In this document: piece after piece, positions 18,782 to 27,382 of the stretch
How the letters are laid out: each line of letters opens with the position of its first letter
Numbering within the stretch: position 1 is the first letter of the stretch
Source: Cyclobacteriaceae bacterium
GTDB lineage: Bacteria > Bacteroidota > Bacteroidia > Cytophagales > Cyclobacteriaceae
Length of the DNA: 64,000 nt
Direction: 5' to 3'
Assembly (NCBI GenBank): GCA_013141055.1
Contig: JABFRS010000001.1
Coordinates: 1,302,001-1,366,000, forward strand
Program-made: the position numbers and the translations under genes
The notes under the pieces: generated by a model
The model's input: only the letters and a program-made list of their open reading frames with translations
The model's database searches: none
What the model was told of the DNA's origin: nothing

Positions 18782-20776
18782 TTATCGTTTCAGTGAGATA
18801 AATCCTGTGAGAGCTTTCCTGCCGCTGGTAAACTCTACTTTATAATAATAGGTACCAGTAGGGAGATCACCGGAAGACGATGTACCCGTGAACACCACAG
18901 AAGTATTATCATAATTAGTTCCCTTCCACACTTCATTCTGCCAGCGATCAAAGATGGTTACGGTATTGCTTATGGTCTCCGGTATCAGTTCGATGGATTG
19001 GATAACAAATTTTGGATTGGCACCACCGGGTGACACGGCATTATAGATCGTCAGTTCATTAGGAAGATCTCCTATCGTGAAGTCAGTGGCGCTGGTGGTT
19101 GTCACGCACCCGACGGTGACCATTATTCTTCCTGTTGTTGCACCGACGGGAACAGACGTGGTAATCGTTGTTGCTGTGCTGGCGGAGACAGTCGCCGGTA
19201 TATTGCTGAACGTAACAACGTTGTCGGCAGGTGTAGTGCTGAAATTGGTTCCTGTGATGGTAATAGTTGTTCCAACGGGACTAATGGTTGGAGAGAACGA
19301 ACTGATCGTTGGGTCAGTTGAAGCAACGCTCTGACGAAGCTTTAATGAATAGATATTTTGCGTTGGCAGATTGAATACACAGGCGCCCGGATCGAAGTCG
19401 CGCGTTCCTGAATAACTTCCTACTGACACCACATCACCTACGTTGTCGATGGTGATGGTTGATTTAAGATTACCACCGGATGCTCCACCAAGCGCATAGG
19501 CCCATACAAAATTGCCGGAGTTATCAATCTTCGATAGAAAGGTACCATACGCGAAGGGGGAAGTGAGGTTGTATTCGGCAGGACCCGGATCAAAATCAGC
19601 GGTGCTTTGAAAAAGGCCCGCTGAGTAAATATTTCCAGCAGCATCAGTCTTCATCGATTGAATACCATTGACCACACCACCTCCCATGGCTTTCGCCCAG
19701 ATAAAATTTCCACCTGAACTAAGCTTGACGAAATAAATGTCACTGCCCAAAGATGGAAGATTGAAGACTGACGGACCGGGATCAAAATCAGCTGTACCGG
19801 TGAATACTCCGGCTGTAACGATATCGCCGGAACTATTTACTTCAATAGACACGCCTCGGGTGTCGGAAGAAGCACCGCCGAACGATTTGGCCCAGACAAA
19901 TGCTCCATCGGATGCGAGCTTTACTACATATGCGTCATTGGTTCCTGCTCCGGTAATGTTGAATACAGCAGCACTGGGATCAAAGTCGGCCGTACCGCTG
20001 AAAAGTCCCGTCACGTATACAGCTCCCGAATTGTCTAACGCAAGTTGTGCAGCTATTTCAGGGTTGTTGCTCCCAAAACCTTTAGCCCAGATGTAGTTCC
20101 CGTTGGGATCAAGCTTCAGGACGAAAGCATCATAATGATTATAGTATTGTATGTTAACTACTCCGGGTCCCGGGTCGAAGTCGGCGGTGGCTGAGCGGAA
20201 GTAGCCTGTTGCGTAAACATTACCGGAGGCGTCAACGCTGACGGATCCGGGTATTTCACCTAATGCTCCGCCGACTGACTTTGCCCATATAAAATTTCCG
20301 TTCTGGTCAAGCTTAAGAATAAAGAAGTCTGACGAAGCTGATGAAGTAATGGGAAAACTACCAGGACCCGGATCAAAGTCGGCGGTACCAGCATAAGTAC
20401 CGATGATAATCAGGTTGCCTGAATTATCTCTTGCAATAGATTTTCCGACTTCCAGATTTGTTCCGCCGACGGATCGCACCCATAAAAAATTACCATCGCG
20501 ATCCAGCTTGGAAATGTAAGCGTCGGATTGTCCATAGGGTGTTGGTGACACGACAGCGGGTCCCGGATCGAAGTCGCTTGTGCCGTTAAAAGTACCGACA
20601 GTGTAGATGTTGCCGGTGGGATCGGTGATGGGTTCTGCGGGATAGTCGCTGACGGAGGTCCCCTGGCTTTTGGCCCAGACGAACGTTGCGTTCTGGGAGG
20701 ACGCTATGGAAGCGGTGAGGACGAGGCTTAGGGTGATGCCGAAATACTTTTTAATCATTCGGATAAGTTTACCCAA
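18782..20776 (-). CDS. SBBP-repeat surface protein with IPT/TIG domain and T9SS type B sorting domain
   Basis: The product is 664 residues, or 658 if the ATG at 20758 (MIKKYFGITLS) is the start. After a signal peptide it has about eight repeats of roughly 57 residues with the SBBP pattern (ADFDPGP, F-KLD-NGNF-WAKS-GG, D-SGN-Y-TG), expected to form a beta-propeller. An IPT/TIG-like domain (PTISSFSPTISPVGTTITITG) follows, then a gliding-type C-terminal domain (NELTIYNAVSPGG to FISLKR, with TIFDRWQNEVW), the type B signal for T9SS export. It is co-transcribed with the PorP/SprF gene. It is probably a cell-surface adhesin-like protein; the ligand is unknown. Confidence 0.9.
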   Translation of the reverse strand: MGKLIRMIKKYFGITLSLVLTASIASSQNATFVWAKSQGTSVSDYPAEPITDPTGNIYTVGTFNGTSDFDPGPAVVSPTPYGQSDAYISKLDRDGNFLWVRSVGGTNLEVGKSIARDNSGNLIIIGTYAGTADFDPGPGSFPITSSASSDFFILKLDQNGNFIWAKSVGGALGEIPGSVSVDASGNVYATGYFRSATADFDPGPGVVNIQYYNHYDAFVLKLDPNGNYIWAKGFGSNNPEIAAQLALDNSGAVYVTGLFSGTADFDPSAAVFNITGAGTNDAYVVKLASDGAFVWAKSFGGASSDTRGVSIEVNSSGDIVTAGVFTGTADFDPGPSVFNLPSLGSDIYFVKLSSGGNFIWAKAMGGGVVNGIQSMKTDAAGNIYSAGLFQSTADFDPGPAEYNLTSPFAYGTFLSKIDNSGNFVWAYALGGASGGNLKSTITIDNVGDVVSVGSYSGTRDFDPGACVFNLPTQNIYSLKLRQSVASTDPTISSFSPTISPVGTTITITGTNFSTTPADNVVTFSNIPATVSASTATTITTSVPVGATTGRIMVTVGCVTTTSATDFTIGDLPNELTIYNAVSPGGANPKFVIQSIELIPETISNTVTIFDRWQNEVWKGTNYDNTSVVFTGTSSSGDLPTGTYYYKVEFTSGRKALTGFISLKR

Positions 20777-20832
20777 AGATTCAGAAGTTTAAGGTGGGGT
20801 GGTATCACATATTGATGTGAGGGGGATGGGAT

Positions 20833-21456
20833 CTACGGCTGCTTGATGTCCTGACGATGCAGCTCATTGTACTGAATAATGTATTTCTTAAATACGCCAA
20901 CCTTGTCACGCTCCTGCAGATAACGCTGCAATAAGTCAGGATCATTCCTGAGCAGATCCTTCATTACGGTCTCATCAAGAATATACGACTCGCCGGTGTT
21001 GATATCAACTATCCCTTCCATCAAGTCCATATAAGCAACTCCGCGATTTATAATTGTAGTGCGATAACTCACCTGCTCCAAACTTCCGGGCTTAAATCGC
21101 TTTACGGTTTTTGAGAAGTAGCAGAATCTTCCTAAACTTTTAATGGGAAATAATTCAGGTTCATCTGTTAAGGTAAGATTATTGAGATATACAAAAACCG
21201 AATCACCCTGACATATGCCCCAAAAGTAATTTCTGAAGGGTCTTCTCTTTCCCCGCTCATCGATCAGCATGATGCTATGTTTTTTAATTTCGAAAGGTTT
21301 GGTGATGGATGGATTATTTTTGCGGAATTCCGGAAAGGTCATATAGACTCCTTCTTTTTTATGATCTGTCATCAAAATATTATTGCTGACAGAATCCTGT
21401 GCAAAGCTAGGAGCGGATAGAAAAACAAGAATGACAAGATAGAAGTATCTTCTCAT
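20833..21456 (-). CDS. secreted protein of unknown function
   Basis: The 207-residue protein has a signal peptide (MRRYFYLVILVFLSAPSFAQ). The mature part contains EFRKNNPSIT, a strand-rich centre with GKRRPFRNYFWGICQGDSVFVYL, and a helical, charged C-terminus (LLQRYLQERDKVGVFKKYIIQYNEL). This resembles uncharacterised secreted proteins common in Cytophagales, but no named domain is visible. It lies upstream of the T9SS cargo gene on the same strand (56-bp gap). Confidence 0.7.
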   Translation of the reverse strand: MRRYFYLVILVFLSAPSFAQDSVSNNILMTDHKKEGVYMTFPEFRKNNPSITKPFEIKKHSIMLIDERGKRRPFRNYFWGICQGDSVFVYLNNLTLTDEPELFPIKSLGRFCYFSKTVKRFKPGSLEQVSYRTTIINRGVAYMDLMEGIVDINTGESYILDETVMKDLLRNDPDLLQRYLQERDKVGVFKKYIIQYNELHRQDIKQP

Positions 21457-21475
21457 GATAAGTCAGGTAAAAATA

Positions 21476-21616
21476 TTAATAGCTAATGTCTTCAGGTTTG
21501 ATGCCCTTCAGGTGTATCACCTGCGCCGAGCCAGGTGTTGTTAAGTTGAGGCAAACGAATGCAATGAAATATAAGCGAACTGAAATAGAAGATGATGGAG
21601 CACTGAATAATTTCAT
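21476..21616 (-). CDS. possible small secreted peptide or gene remnant
   Basis: From the ATG at 21616 the frame encodes 46 residues: a believable signal peptide (SVRLYFIAFVCLNLTTPGSAQ) and only about 14 further residues. It ends 19 bp before the start of the 207-residue secreted protein on the same strand. It could be a real tiny exported peptide or the 5' remnant of a longer secreted-protein gene. Confidence 0.3.
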   Translation of the reverse strand: MKLFSAPSSSISVRLYFIAFVCLNLTTPGSAQVIHLKGIKPEDISY

Positions 21617-21782
21617 GGGGCTAGGATCAGTTATTATCAATTTACGAATTCCGGGTAGAATTATATTGGTTAAATGTAGATAGTAAATATTATATCCCAT
21701 AGAGTTCTACAAGATGAGGAGTTCAGTAATCTGTTTCTGAAGAATTGCGACATTTCAGTTTTTCGAAGACCTCCATTTTTCG

Positions 21783-21790
21783 TACCTTTG
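21783..21790 (+). promoter_or_regulatory. putative -7 promoter element of ssrA
   Basis: The sequence TACCTTTG matches the Bacteroidota -7 consensus TAnnTTTG and lies 21 bp before the mature tmRNA 5' end. A TTG about 35 bp further upstream (within AGAATTGCG) may be the -33 element, though the spacing is long. Confidence 0.6.
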
Positions 21791-21811
21791 ACTTCTCATT
21801 TATAAATAAAT

Positions 21812-22205
21812 GGGGCTGACCGGTTTTGACAGGATGTGTGAATCCGTGCACCAGCATGCAAGCTCATGAGGGTAGAGCTTTGATCACTGCTCTCAACAAT
21901 TTACGTGGCGAAAATACTTACGCCATGGCTGCTTAATCTGACTTAACGTTGGATTAGCTTATGGACGGATAAGATCCGCCAGGCCATCGTCGCCTGATAC
22001 TTCTGTTCTGTGAGTATCAGATATGCGGCGTCGATCAGCAGAACTGGGCCGTCGTGTGTTGCGCACGATTGTCGAGACAACAGCAACTACGGAGAAGTTT
22101 AGGCTGTTGCCTGCCTTGCGTCTCCCGACAATCAAAGTCAACTAAGCATGTAGAACGTACGCGTTTATCTTCTCTGGACCAGGGTTCGATTCCCTGCAGC
22201 TCCAC
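21812..22205 (+). ncRNA. ssrA: transfer-messenger RNA (tmRNA)
   Basis: The 5' end GGGGCTGACCGGTTTTGACAG and the 3' end CCCTGCAGCTCCA pair as a tRNA-like acceptor stem (GGGGCTG with CAGCTCC), and the T arm CAGGG-TTCGATT-CCCTG precedes it. The resume codon GGC at 21907 begins a tag frame GENTYAMAA that stops at 21934-21936. The RNA rescues stalled ribosomes and marks the unfinished proteins for proteolysis. The CCA tail is not encoded. The 3' end is the integration site of the mobile element that follows, and the gene stays intact because the element restores that end. Confidence 0.97.
22191..22205 (+). repeat. left attachment site (att) inside ssrA
   Basis: TCCCTGCAGCTCCAC, the end of the tmRNA T arm and acceptor stem, is repeated exactly at 43890-43904. 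It marks the ssrA-side junction of the element. Confidence 0.9.
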
Positions 22206-22227
22206 AACTTAAAAATCACCAACAGGC

Positions 22228-22262
22228 AAAAGCTCGAATTTCAAATGAATTCGGGCTTTTTG
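22228..22262 (+). terminator. terminator just inside the element, downstream of ssrA
   Basis: A 13-bp stem AAAAGCTCGAATT / AATTCGGGCTTTT with one G-U pair and a 7-nt loop ends in T residues. It lies on the element side of the junction, so the element brings its own stop signal for ssrA transcription. Confidence 0.8.
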
Positions 22263-22311
22263 CATTTAAGAGCTCACCAAATTGAATCATGTTTTGAGGG
22301 TTTGTTTTGCC

Positions 22312-22357
22312 GAATTCGGTGCACCGGTTGAAAAAAATAAAGTGGTGCACCGAATTC
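22312..22357. promoter_or_regulatory. inverted pair of GAATTCGGTGCACC sites, likely integrase or excisionase arm sites
   Basis: GAATTCGGTGCACC at 22312-22325 and its exact inverse GGTGCACCGAATTC at 22344-22357 are 18 bp apart. A further GGTGCAC lies at 22443-22449 beside the integrase start, and a 13-bp match occurs near the other end of the element (43819-43831). Presence at both ends fits binding of the recombination proteins. Confidence 0.6.
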
Positions 22358-22452
22358 ATTTCAAGATTCTGATTGTCAAGTAGTTCAATACCTGAACATC
22401 TTGATTTTCGGACGGCAAAAAATGAATTTTCAACTAAAATTTGGTGCACTTT

Positions 22453-23697
22453 ATGGGAGACATGATCAAAGTTCTTTTCTATGTGAGAACTAACAAAATG
22501 AATCGAAAAGGCCTCGTTCCGGTCTATATGAGAGTCACAATCAATGGCGGGCGATTTGAAGCCGCTACATCGCGCTACGTGGAGCCCGGCAAATGGTCGA
22601 CAATCGGTGAAAAAATGGATTGTAAACTCAAGGAAAACCAGGAGACAAACGAATACCTGGCAGTACTTCGGAACAAAGCTTTTACTATCCAGAAAAAACT
22701 AATTACACTTGAGAAGGCAGTAACAGTCGAAGAGTTTTCAAGAAAGTGGCGCGGAGTCAAAGAGACAGCACGCATGTTGATGGAGGTGTTTAAATTTCAC
22801 AATCAACAAGTCAAAGAATTAATTGGACGGCAATACTCCCATGCAACATGGAAACGGTATGAAACTTCTTATGAGCATACCAAGCACTTCATGCAGGACA
22901 CCTATAAAATATCAGACATAGACATTAGTCAGATCAAGTATAAGTTCATTACCGATTATGAGTTTTGGTTAAAAACAAAACGGAATTGCAATCAGAATAG
23001 CACCGTAAAGTATCTGACGAACTTCAAAAAGATAATTTATATCTGCCTGAAGAATTCATGGCTTGATAGAGACCCGTTCGTTGGATATAAAATGATTAAA
23101 CGTGAGGTTGAAAGAGAAGTTCTGAACGAAGAGGAACTAAGCGTAATGGCAGAAAAGAAATTTGTAATTGATCGGATAAGCATGGTCAGAGACACATTTC
23201 TTTTTTGCTGCTATACTGGACTAGCTTATATTGACGTCAAGCAACTTAAACGTTCAGAAATAGTGACTGGCATAGATGGCGGTAAATGGATATTTACGCA
23301 CCGTGAAAAAACAGAAACACCTTCCCGAGTTCCATTGCTTCCTCCAGCATGTGCGATCATTGAGCAATACAAAAACCATCCGCTATGCGAAGAACACCTT
23401 CTTCCGGTTTTCAGTAATCAAAGAATGAATGCCTATTTAAAAGAAGTTGCTGACCTCTGTGGTATAACCAAAAAGTTAACAACACACATGGCTAGACACA
23501 CTTTTGCAACGACAGTGACATTAAATAATGGTGTTCCAATTGAAACAGTAAGTAAGATGCTCGGTCATAAAAATCTAAGAACTACTCAGCATTATGCAAA
23601 AATCCTGGATAAGAAAGTAAGTGATGATATGATGATATTGAGAAGCAAACTTGAATCTAAGACTGAGGCTTCAGCACAAACCAAAAATGCCATATAG
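22453..23697 (+). CDS. tyrosine recombinase (integrase) of the element
   Basis: The 414-residue protein is of the Bacteroidota phage-integrase type: an N-terminal arm domain (VLFYVRTNKMNRKGLVPVYMRVT), a SAM-like core-binding domain (about 105-205) and a C-terminal catalytic domain. The catalytic residues are visible: Arg in CCYTGLAYIDV context, HMARHTFAT with the HxxR box, GHKNLRTTQHY with the active-site tyrosine. It catalyses integration and excision at the ssrA end. The ATG at 22453 or the ATG at 22462 may be used; a TTG further upstream overlaps the GGTGCAC site and is less likely. Its place next to the attachment site and its direction away from ssrA are typical. Confidence 0.95.
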   Translation: MGDMIKVLFYVRTNKMNRKGLVPVYMRVTINGGRFEAATSRYVEPGKWSTIGEKMDCKLKENQETNEYLAVLRNKAFTIQKKLITLEKAVTVEEFSRKWRGVKETARMLMEVFKFHNQQVKELIGRQYSHATWKRYETSYEHTKHFMQDTYKISDIDISQIKYKFITDYEFWLKTKRNCNQNSTVKYLTNFKKIIYICLKNSWLDRDPFVGYKMIKREVEREVLNEEELSVMAEKKFVIDRISMVRDTFLFCCYTGLAYIDVKQLKRSEIVTGIDGGKWIFTHREKTETPSRVPLLPPACAIIEQYKNHPLCEEHLLPVFSNQRMNAYLKEVADLCGITKKLTTHMARHTFATTVTLNNGVPIETVSKMLGHKNLRTTQHYAKILDKKVSDDMMILRSKLESKTEASAQTKNAI

Positions 23698-23734
23698 ATC
23701 TCTTACTCAAAAAGGTTAAATTTGTAAATCAAAA

Positions 23735-24040
23735 ATGGTTACCGCATTGAAGCTAGCTGCTCTTAAAAAGAAAACATTACTTTCAAGTGGTCGAACAGTA
23801 ACCGAGACAGAAGAGGAGGCACAAAAAATCATTGATAAATTACATATCAATGCATTTAGTAAAGGCATCCCGATGTTTTACAACGATAATCGAACCGATG
23901 CTTCAACGCAATTCATTCGTGCTAATCCAGATGGATCTGAGGACCTGGTAAACTTCAATTCAGCTAATGGAGAATATACTCTTCTGAGCAATTTGGTTCC
24001 TATACGCAAGGGACGGTGGTCGCAAGTCCTGCACACTTGA
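23735..24040 (+). CDS. small protein of unknown function beside the integrase
   Basis: The 101-residue product has a helical N-terminus with ETEEEAQKIIDKLHINAFSKGIPMFY and a strand-like C-terminus (PDGSEDLVNFN, YTLLSNLVPIRKGRW). The 5' and central pattern suits a small soluble cytoplasmic protein of the kind often found in Bacteroidota islands. No family is recognised. It is separated from the following AlkB gene by 131 bp. Confidence 0.55.
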   Translation: MVTALKLAALKKKTLLSSGRTVTETEEEAQKIIDKLHINAFSKGIPMFYNDNRTDASTQFIRANPDGSEDLVNFNSANGEYTLLSNLVPIRKGRWSQVLHT

Positions 24041-24171
24041 GATGCGAAACTGATTACAAAACAGGTTTTTGAAATGGATTACGCCAATCTAGCTTCAATT
24101 GGATTTATGATTCGAAAGACCGAAATTTAACAAAGTACAAGTAAAGAGTAGCCGCTTAAAATATTCAGAAT

Positions 24172-24795
24172 ATGGCACAGTTAGATTTTTTCAGTCCCAT
24201 GATTGATGAGTCCTTCAAGGAAGGACTCAGAGTCCTTGATAATGGTGAATACATATTTCATGCGAATTTCTTCAGTCGCAAGGATAGCGATTTCTATTTT
24301 CAGATGTTAAGGCAGAATGTCGACTGGAAGCAAGAGTCTATGAATATGTATGGTAAGAAAATTGATTTTCCTAGATTAACTTCATGGTACGGGGATAACA
24401 ACAAGCCATATTCATTTTCCGGTATTACACTTAATCCCCTCAAATGGAACACCGAACTCCTTGCTATAAAAGGCCGGATCGAGCCGGAAGCGAATGTTTC
24501 CTTTAATAGCGTACTTTTGAACTTATACAGGAATGGTCATGACTCTATTTCTTGGCATACCGATGCAGAGAAAGAATTAGGGCAGAATCCAGTAATTGGT
24601 TCAGTAAATTTTGGCGCAACGAGAACTTTTCAGTTACGTCACATAAAAACGAAACAAAAGCTTGACATTGAGCTCACGCATGGAAGCCTTCTCATTATGC
24701 GCGGGGAATTGCAGCACTTCTGGCAGCATCAAATACCGAAAACAAACAAGCCAGTAGAAGAGCGCATTAATCTTACTTTCAGGGTTATTAAGTAA
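24172..24795 (+). CDS. AlkB-like 2-oxoglutarate/Fe(II)-dependent dioxygenase
   Basis: The 207-residue protein has the complete AlkB signature: the iron ligands in WHTDAEKELG (His129, Asp131) and His186, and the 2-oxoglutarate-binding RINLTFR motif (R-x-N-x-T-x-R, residues 198-204). The arrangement, with PRLTSWYG and YRNGHDSISWH, is closest to ALKBH2/3-type enzymes, which remove methyl groups such as 1-methyladenine and 3-methylcytosine from DNA or RNA. It is the first gene of a four-gene operon and its stop codon overlaps the start of the helicase gene (TAATG). Linkage to a helicase and a methyltransferase-like protein suggests action on modified nucleic acid, perhaps in defence or anti-defence. 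Confidence 0.92.
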   Translation: MAQLDFFSPMIDESFKEGLRVLDNGEYIFHANFFSRKDSDFYFQMLRQNVDWKQESMNMYGKKIDFPRLTSWYGDNNKPYSFSGITLNPLKWNTELLAIKGRIEPEANVSFNSVLLNLYRNGHDSISWHTDAEKELGQNPVIGSVNFGATRTFQLRHIKTKQKLDIELTHGSLLIMRGELQHFWQHQIPKTNKPVEERINLTFRVIK

Positions 24796-25856
24796 TGCCT
24801 CAATATTATTTCAATTTGCCAACTTTTGAAACTCTAACCGATGCTCAACGCACGGCTGTTCTTGCGCCCGGAGCTATCGCTTTGTCAGGTGGACCTGGAA
24901 CCGGCAAAAGCGTTGTTTCGCTTTGGAGGCATATTTTAAATCATACAAAGGCAAAGCCATTAAAAAGCCAACTGCTTACCTTTACTAAAACACTCGCTTT
25001 TTATCTAAAGTCTTGCTGTAAGACACAAAATGCCGACGCGGCCGAGTTTGTTGAATCTTCGTTGCGATGGTTAACCAGTTATGCGGCACAACGTCCAGAA
25101 ATAATCATTGATGAAGCCCAGGATTTACCTCTGCAGACGAATCTGAGGTTTAAGAACTTTTCCCAGCGAGTATCATACGGTGCTGACGATCAGCAGATAC
25201 TCCAGAGTAATGCGAGGCTGCCTGACCGAACATTTAATCTTGATAAATGTTCTTCTGAAGCAAGTCTTGCCAGAGAATTCAGAAATGATCCCCATCGACT
25301 AACACGCAATTTCCGCAGCACACAGCGGATTATGATGTTTGCAAAACAATTTTTTGATGAGGCATTCGTCCATCAGGATATCATAAATAGCCTAAGCACC
25401 CGTGTAGGTACAAAACCAAGACTTCTTATTTCGAATGGAGACATTCAAAAGCAAAATAGGGCTATTATCGATATTGTCCGACAATTCAGCACTTCAGCTG
25501 ACGTTAATACGGCGGTGCTGTTGCCATTTGAAAATTTCTCTTCGGCAAATTATAATGTAAGATACTACTACTCTTTGCTTCAAAATGCCAACTTTGATTG
25601 TTCGATGTATACAAACGAAATGGGATATATAGGTGACATTAGAAACATTCATGTGACAACCTTTAAATCAGCCAAAGGTCTGGAATTTGATGTTGTGATC
25701 ATTCCTAACTTTCAATCTGCAAAGGAGACTTTCAGAGTCGTCAGTTACAGTGACTTTTTTGTTGGCGTAACACGAGCCAAGAGTACGTTGATCCTTATGA
25801 GTAACACGGATCTTACAGATATACAAAATAATTTAATTGATAAAGTAATCTTATAA
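24795..25856 (+). CDS. minimal superfamily 1 (UvrD-like) helicase/ATPase
   Basis: The 353-residue protein shows the SF1A motifs in order: a Q-like motif LTDAQRTAV, Walker A GGPGTGKS (32-39), motif II IIIDEAQD (103-110), motif III GADDQQ (129-134), motif IV NFRST (172-176), motif V FKSAKGLEFDVVII and motif VI GVTRAKS. UvrD, Rep and PcrA are about twice as long; the 1B and 2B accessory insertions are almost absent here, so it may act as an ATPase or as part of a complex rather than a free helicase. It overlaps both neighbours by 1 bp (TAATG), which strongly suggests a co-translated complex. Confidence 0.88.
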   Translation: MPQYYFNLPTFETLTDAQRTAVLAPGAIALSGGPGTGKSVVSLWRHILNHTKAKPLKSQLLTFTKTLAFYLKSCCKTQNADAAEFVESSLRWLTSYAAQRPEIIIDEAQDLPLQTNLRFKNFSQRVSYGADDQQILQSNARLPDRTFNLDKCSSEASLAREFRNDPHRLTRNFRSTQRIMMFAKQFFDEAFVHQDIINSLSTRVGTKPRLLISNGDIQKQNRAIIDIVRQFSTSADVNTAVLLPFENFSSANYNVRYYYSLLQNANFDCSMYTNEMGYIGDIRNIHVTTFKSAKGLEFDVVIIPNFQSAKETFRVVSYSDFFVGVTRAKSTLILMSNTDLTDIQNNLIDKVIL

Positions 25857-27373
25857 TGGGCAGCAGTAGTTTTTTTCTTCCAATAGATTCTAAAAATGTT
25901 CCGGTTTACTTTGGCCATGCTATCGTAGCTTCCAAACAATATATAACAAGCAAAAGTCCTGATCTTCAAGATCGCTTCAGTGGCAATCTTTTGGTGACAA
26001 AAAAACCATGGACGACCGATAATGATTGTTCGTTAGAAATTGTTCTTAGCGAAAATGAAATAATGCGATTGAGCGATGTCTCTACGGACAGCACTATATT
26101 TCTCCTTGGAACACCACTGCCTATTTCGAGGATCAAATCTATAGTCTTCAATGACAAAGATCTCAAAGACCGGATAATTGCCGTGACAAATCTGAGTTCA
26201 GCATTTATTCCAAAGGATCTCCCTAGGATACTGCCTACTGATGAGGCTTTTGATCTTTCCTATGTGAAATACAAATCTGAGACCGTTACAAATGATTTTT
26301 CCAGAGAAGTTAGTCAATACAATAAAATACTTGGTGGACTAGCTCTACTCAGACTTTCTGGGGAGGATAATTTGAATTATCCTGAGAATTATTACTCAAC
26401 ACTTGCCCTATTTAATAAGGTTGTTGAAGACGATCTAAGAAGGAGTGGAAAAACAATTAATTCCATATTCCATGATGCTTTTGTGGGTAAAGATAAATTC
26501 AGAGCCTTCCTTCCTTACTTAACTAACGAGGTCAACGAAAAGGACGTTGAGAAAGCTGCCAAAGATGAAAACCAAAGGTTGGACAGAAATAAACTGACAG
26601 GCCTTCTTAATATAGACTCTTTAGAAAAAATCGCCTATATACTTGGCGTCCTTTTCTCATATGGAGTTGGGGAAGAACCCAAGGCGAAAAAGATTGATAG
26701 CCTTATTGCAGCCAATTTCAGAAATGGCATCAAGCCAGGTAGGTCAGAAACGGTTGCTCTTTGCTATGGACTAAACAGGGGATATTCAGTTTTTAGCAAT
26801 AGATATAGGGTTGGTGACAACGAAAGCACCGTGAAATTTGAGTTAAAAAGTAAATTAGACTATTACACTATTGAGTCAGCCTACCAGTTTGCCTTTAATA
26901 AAGGAGTGCAAAGCAATTCGTTTCCTTATCTCGATGAATGGATACCGGAACTGAATCTGCCTAAACCACCGGGATCCTATACTGTTTTAGACCAGGTCGT
27001 ATCTGGAAAAAAAATTCCACAAATTGGTTCACAAGAGTATATTCAATCCTTGCTTCAGTCGTTCTTTCAAAAAAGTAGTATTCAATATTTTACTCCCTTT
27101 ATTGAAGCCCTAGTAAAGAAAATTTTATCCGATGTCACTGAACAAAATAGTGTTAAACCTCGGATTACTACTTCAGTGGAGGCCCCAGTATCTCTCAGTG
27201 AAAATAAGGGGCGGGGTGATGAAAACGAGGAGCTGAAAAAGCGAAACATCGAACTTGAGGATCTAGTCAGCAAGCTATATAAGGAGAAAAGTGCCAAGAA
27301 TATAAAATCGTTGATTGATAATCACCGAAAGAAAGGTTCTGATGAATCGCCAGATCTCTTCTCAAAACAATAA
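25856..27373 (+). CDS. unknown protein of the AlkB-helicase operon
   Basis: The 505-residue product has no domain I recognise. The first 160 residues look beta-rich (FFLPIDSKNVPVYFGHAIV, TIFLLGTPLPISRIKSIVF), the middle is mostly helical, and residues about 455-485 form a charged coiled coil (ENEELKKRNIELEDLVSKLYKEK). There are no signal peptide or membrane segments. Overlap with the helicase gene by 1 bp and a 9-bp gap to the next gene place it as an obligate partner. A structural or target-recognition subunit is a reasonable guess but not shown by sequence. Confidence 0.75.
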   Translation: MGSSSFFLPIDSKNVPVYFGHAIVASKQYITSKSPDLQDRFSGNLLVTKKPWTTDNDCSLEIVLSENEIMRLSDVSTDSTIFLLGTPLPISRIKSIVFNDKDLKDRIIAVTNLSSAFIPKDLPRILPTDEAFDLSYVKYKSETVTNDFSREVSQYNKILGGLALLRLSGEDNLNYPENYYSTLALFNKVVEDDLRRSGKTINSIFHDAFVGKDKFRAFLPYLTNEVNEKDVEKAAKDENQRLDRNKLTGLLNIDSLEKIAYILGVLFSYGVGEEPKAKKIDSLIAANFRNGIKPGRSETVALCYGLNRGYSVFSNRYRVGDNESTVKFELKSKLDYYTIESAYQFAFNKGVQSNSFPYLDEWIPELNLPKPPGSYTVLDQVVSGKKIPQIGSQEYIQSLLQSFFQKSSIQYFTPFIEALVKKILSDVTEQNSVKPRITTSVEAPVSLSENKGRGDENEELKKRNIELEDLVSKLYKEKSAKNIKSLIDNHRKKGSDESPDLFSKQ

Positions 27374-27382
27374 CGCCGTTGA

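Noticed and set aside
21476..21700. A 74-residue minus-strand protein starting at 21700
   Set aside because: The extended start puts a non-signal sequence ahead of a good signal peptide; only the shorter 46-residue version from 21616 is kept, at low confidence.
25745..25969. Minus-strand frames inside the helicase and neighbouring genes
   Set aside because: They are shadows of well-supported plus-strand genes with clear motifs and tight overlaps.
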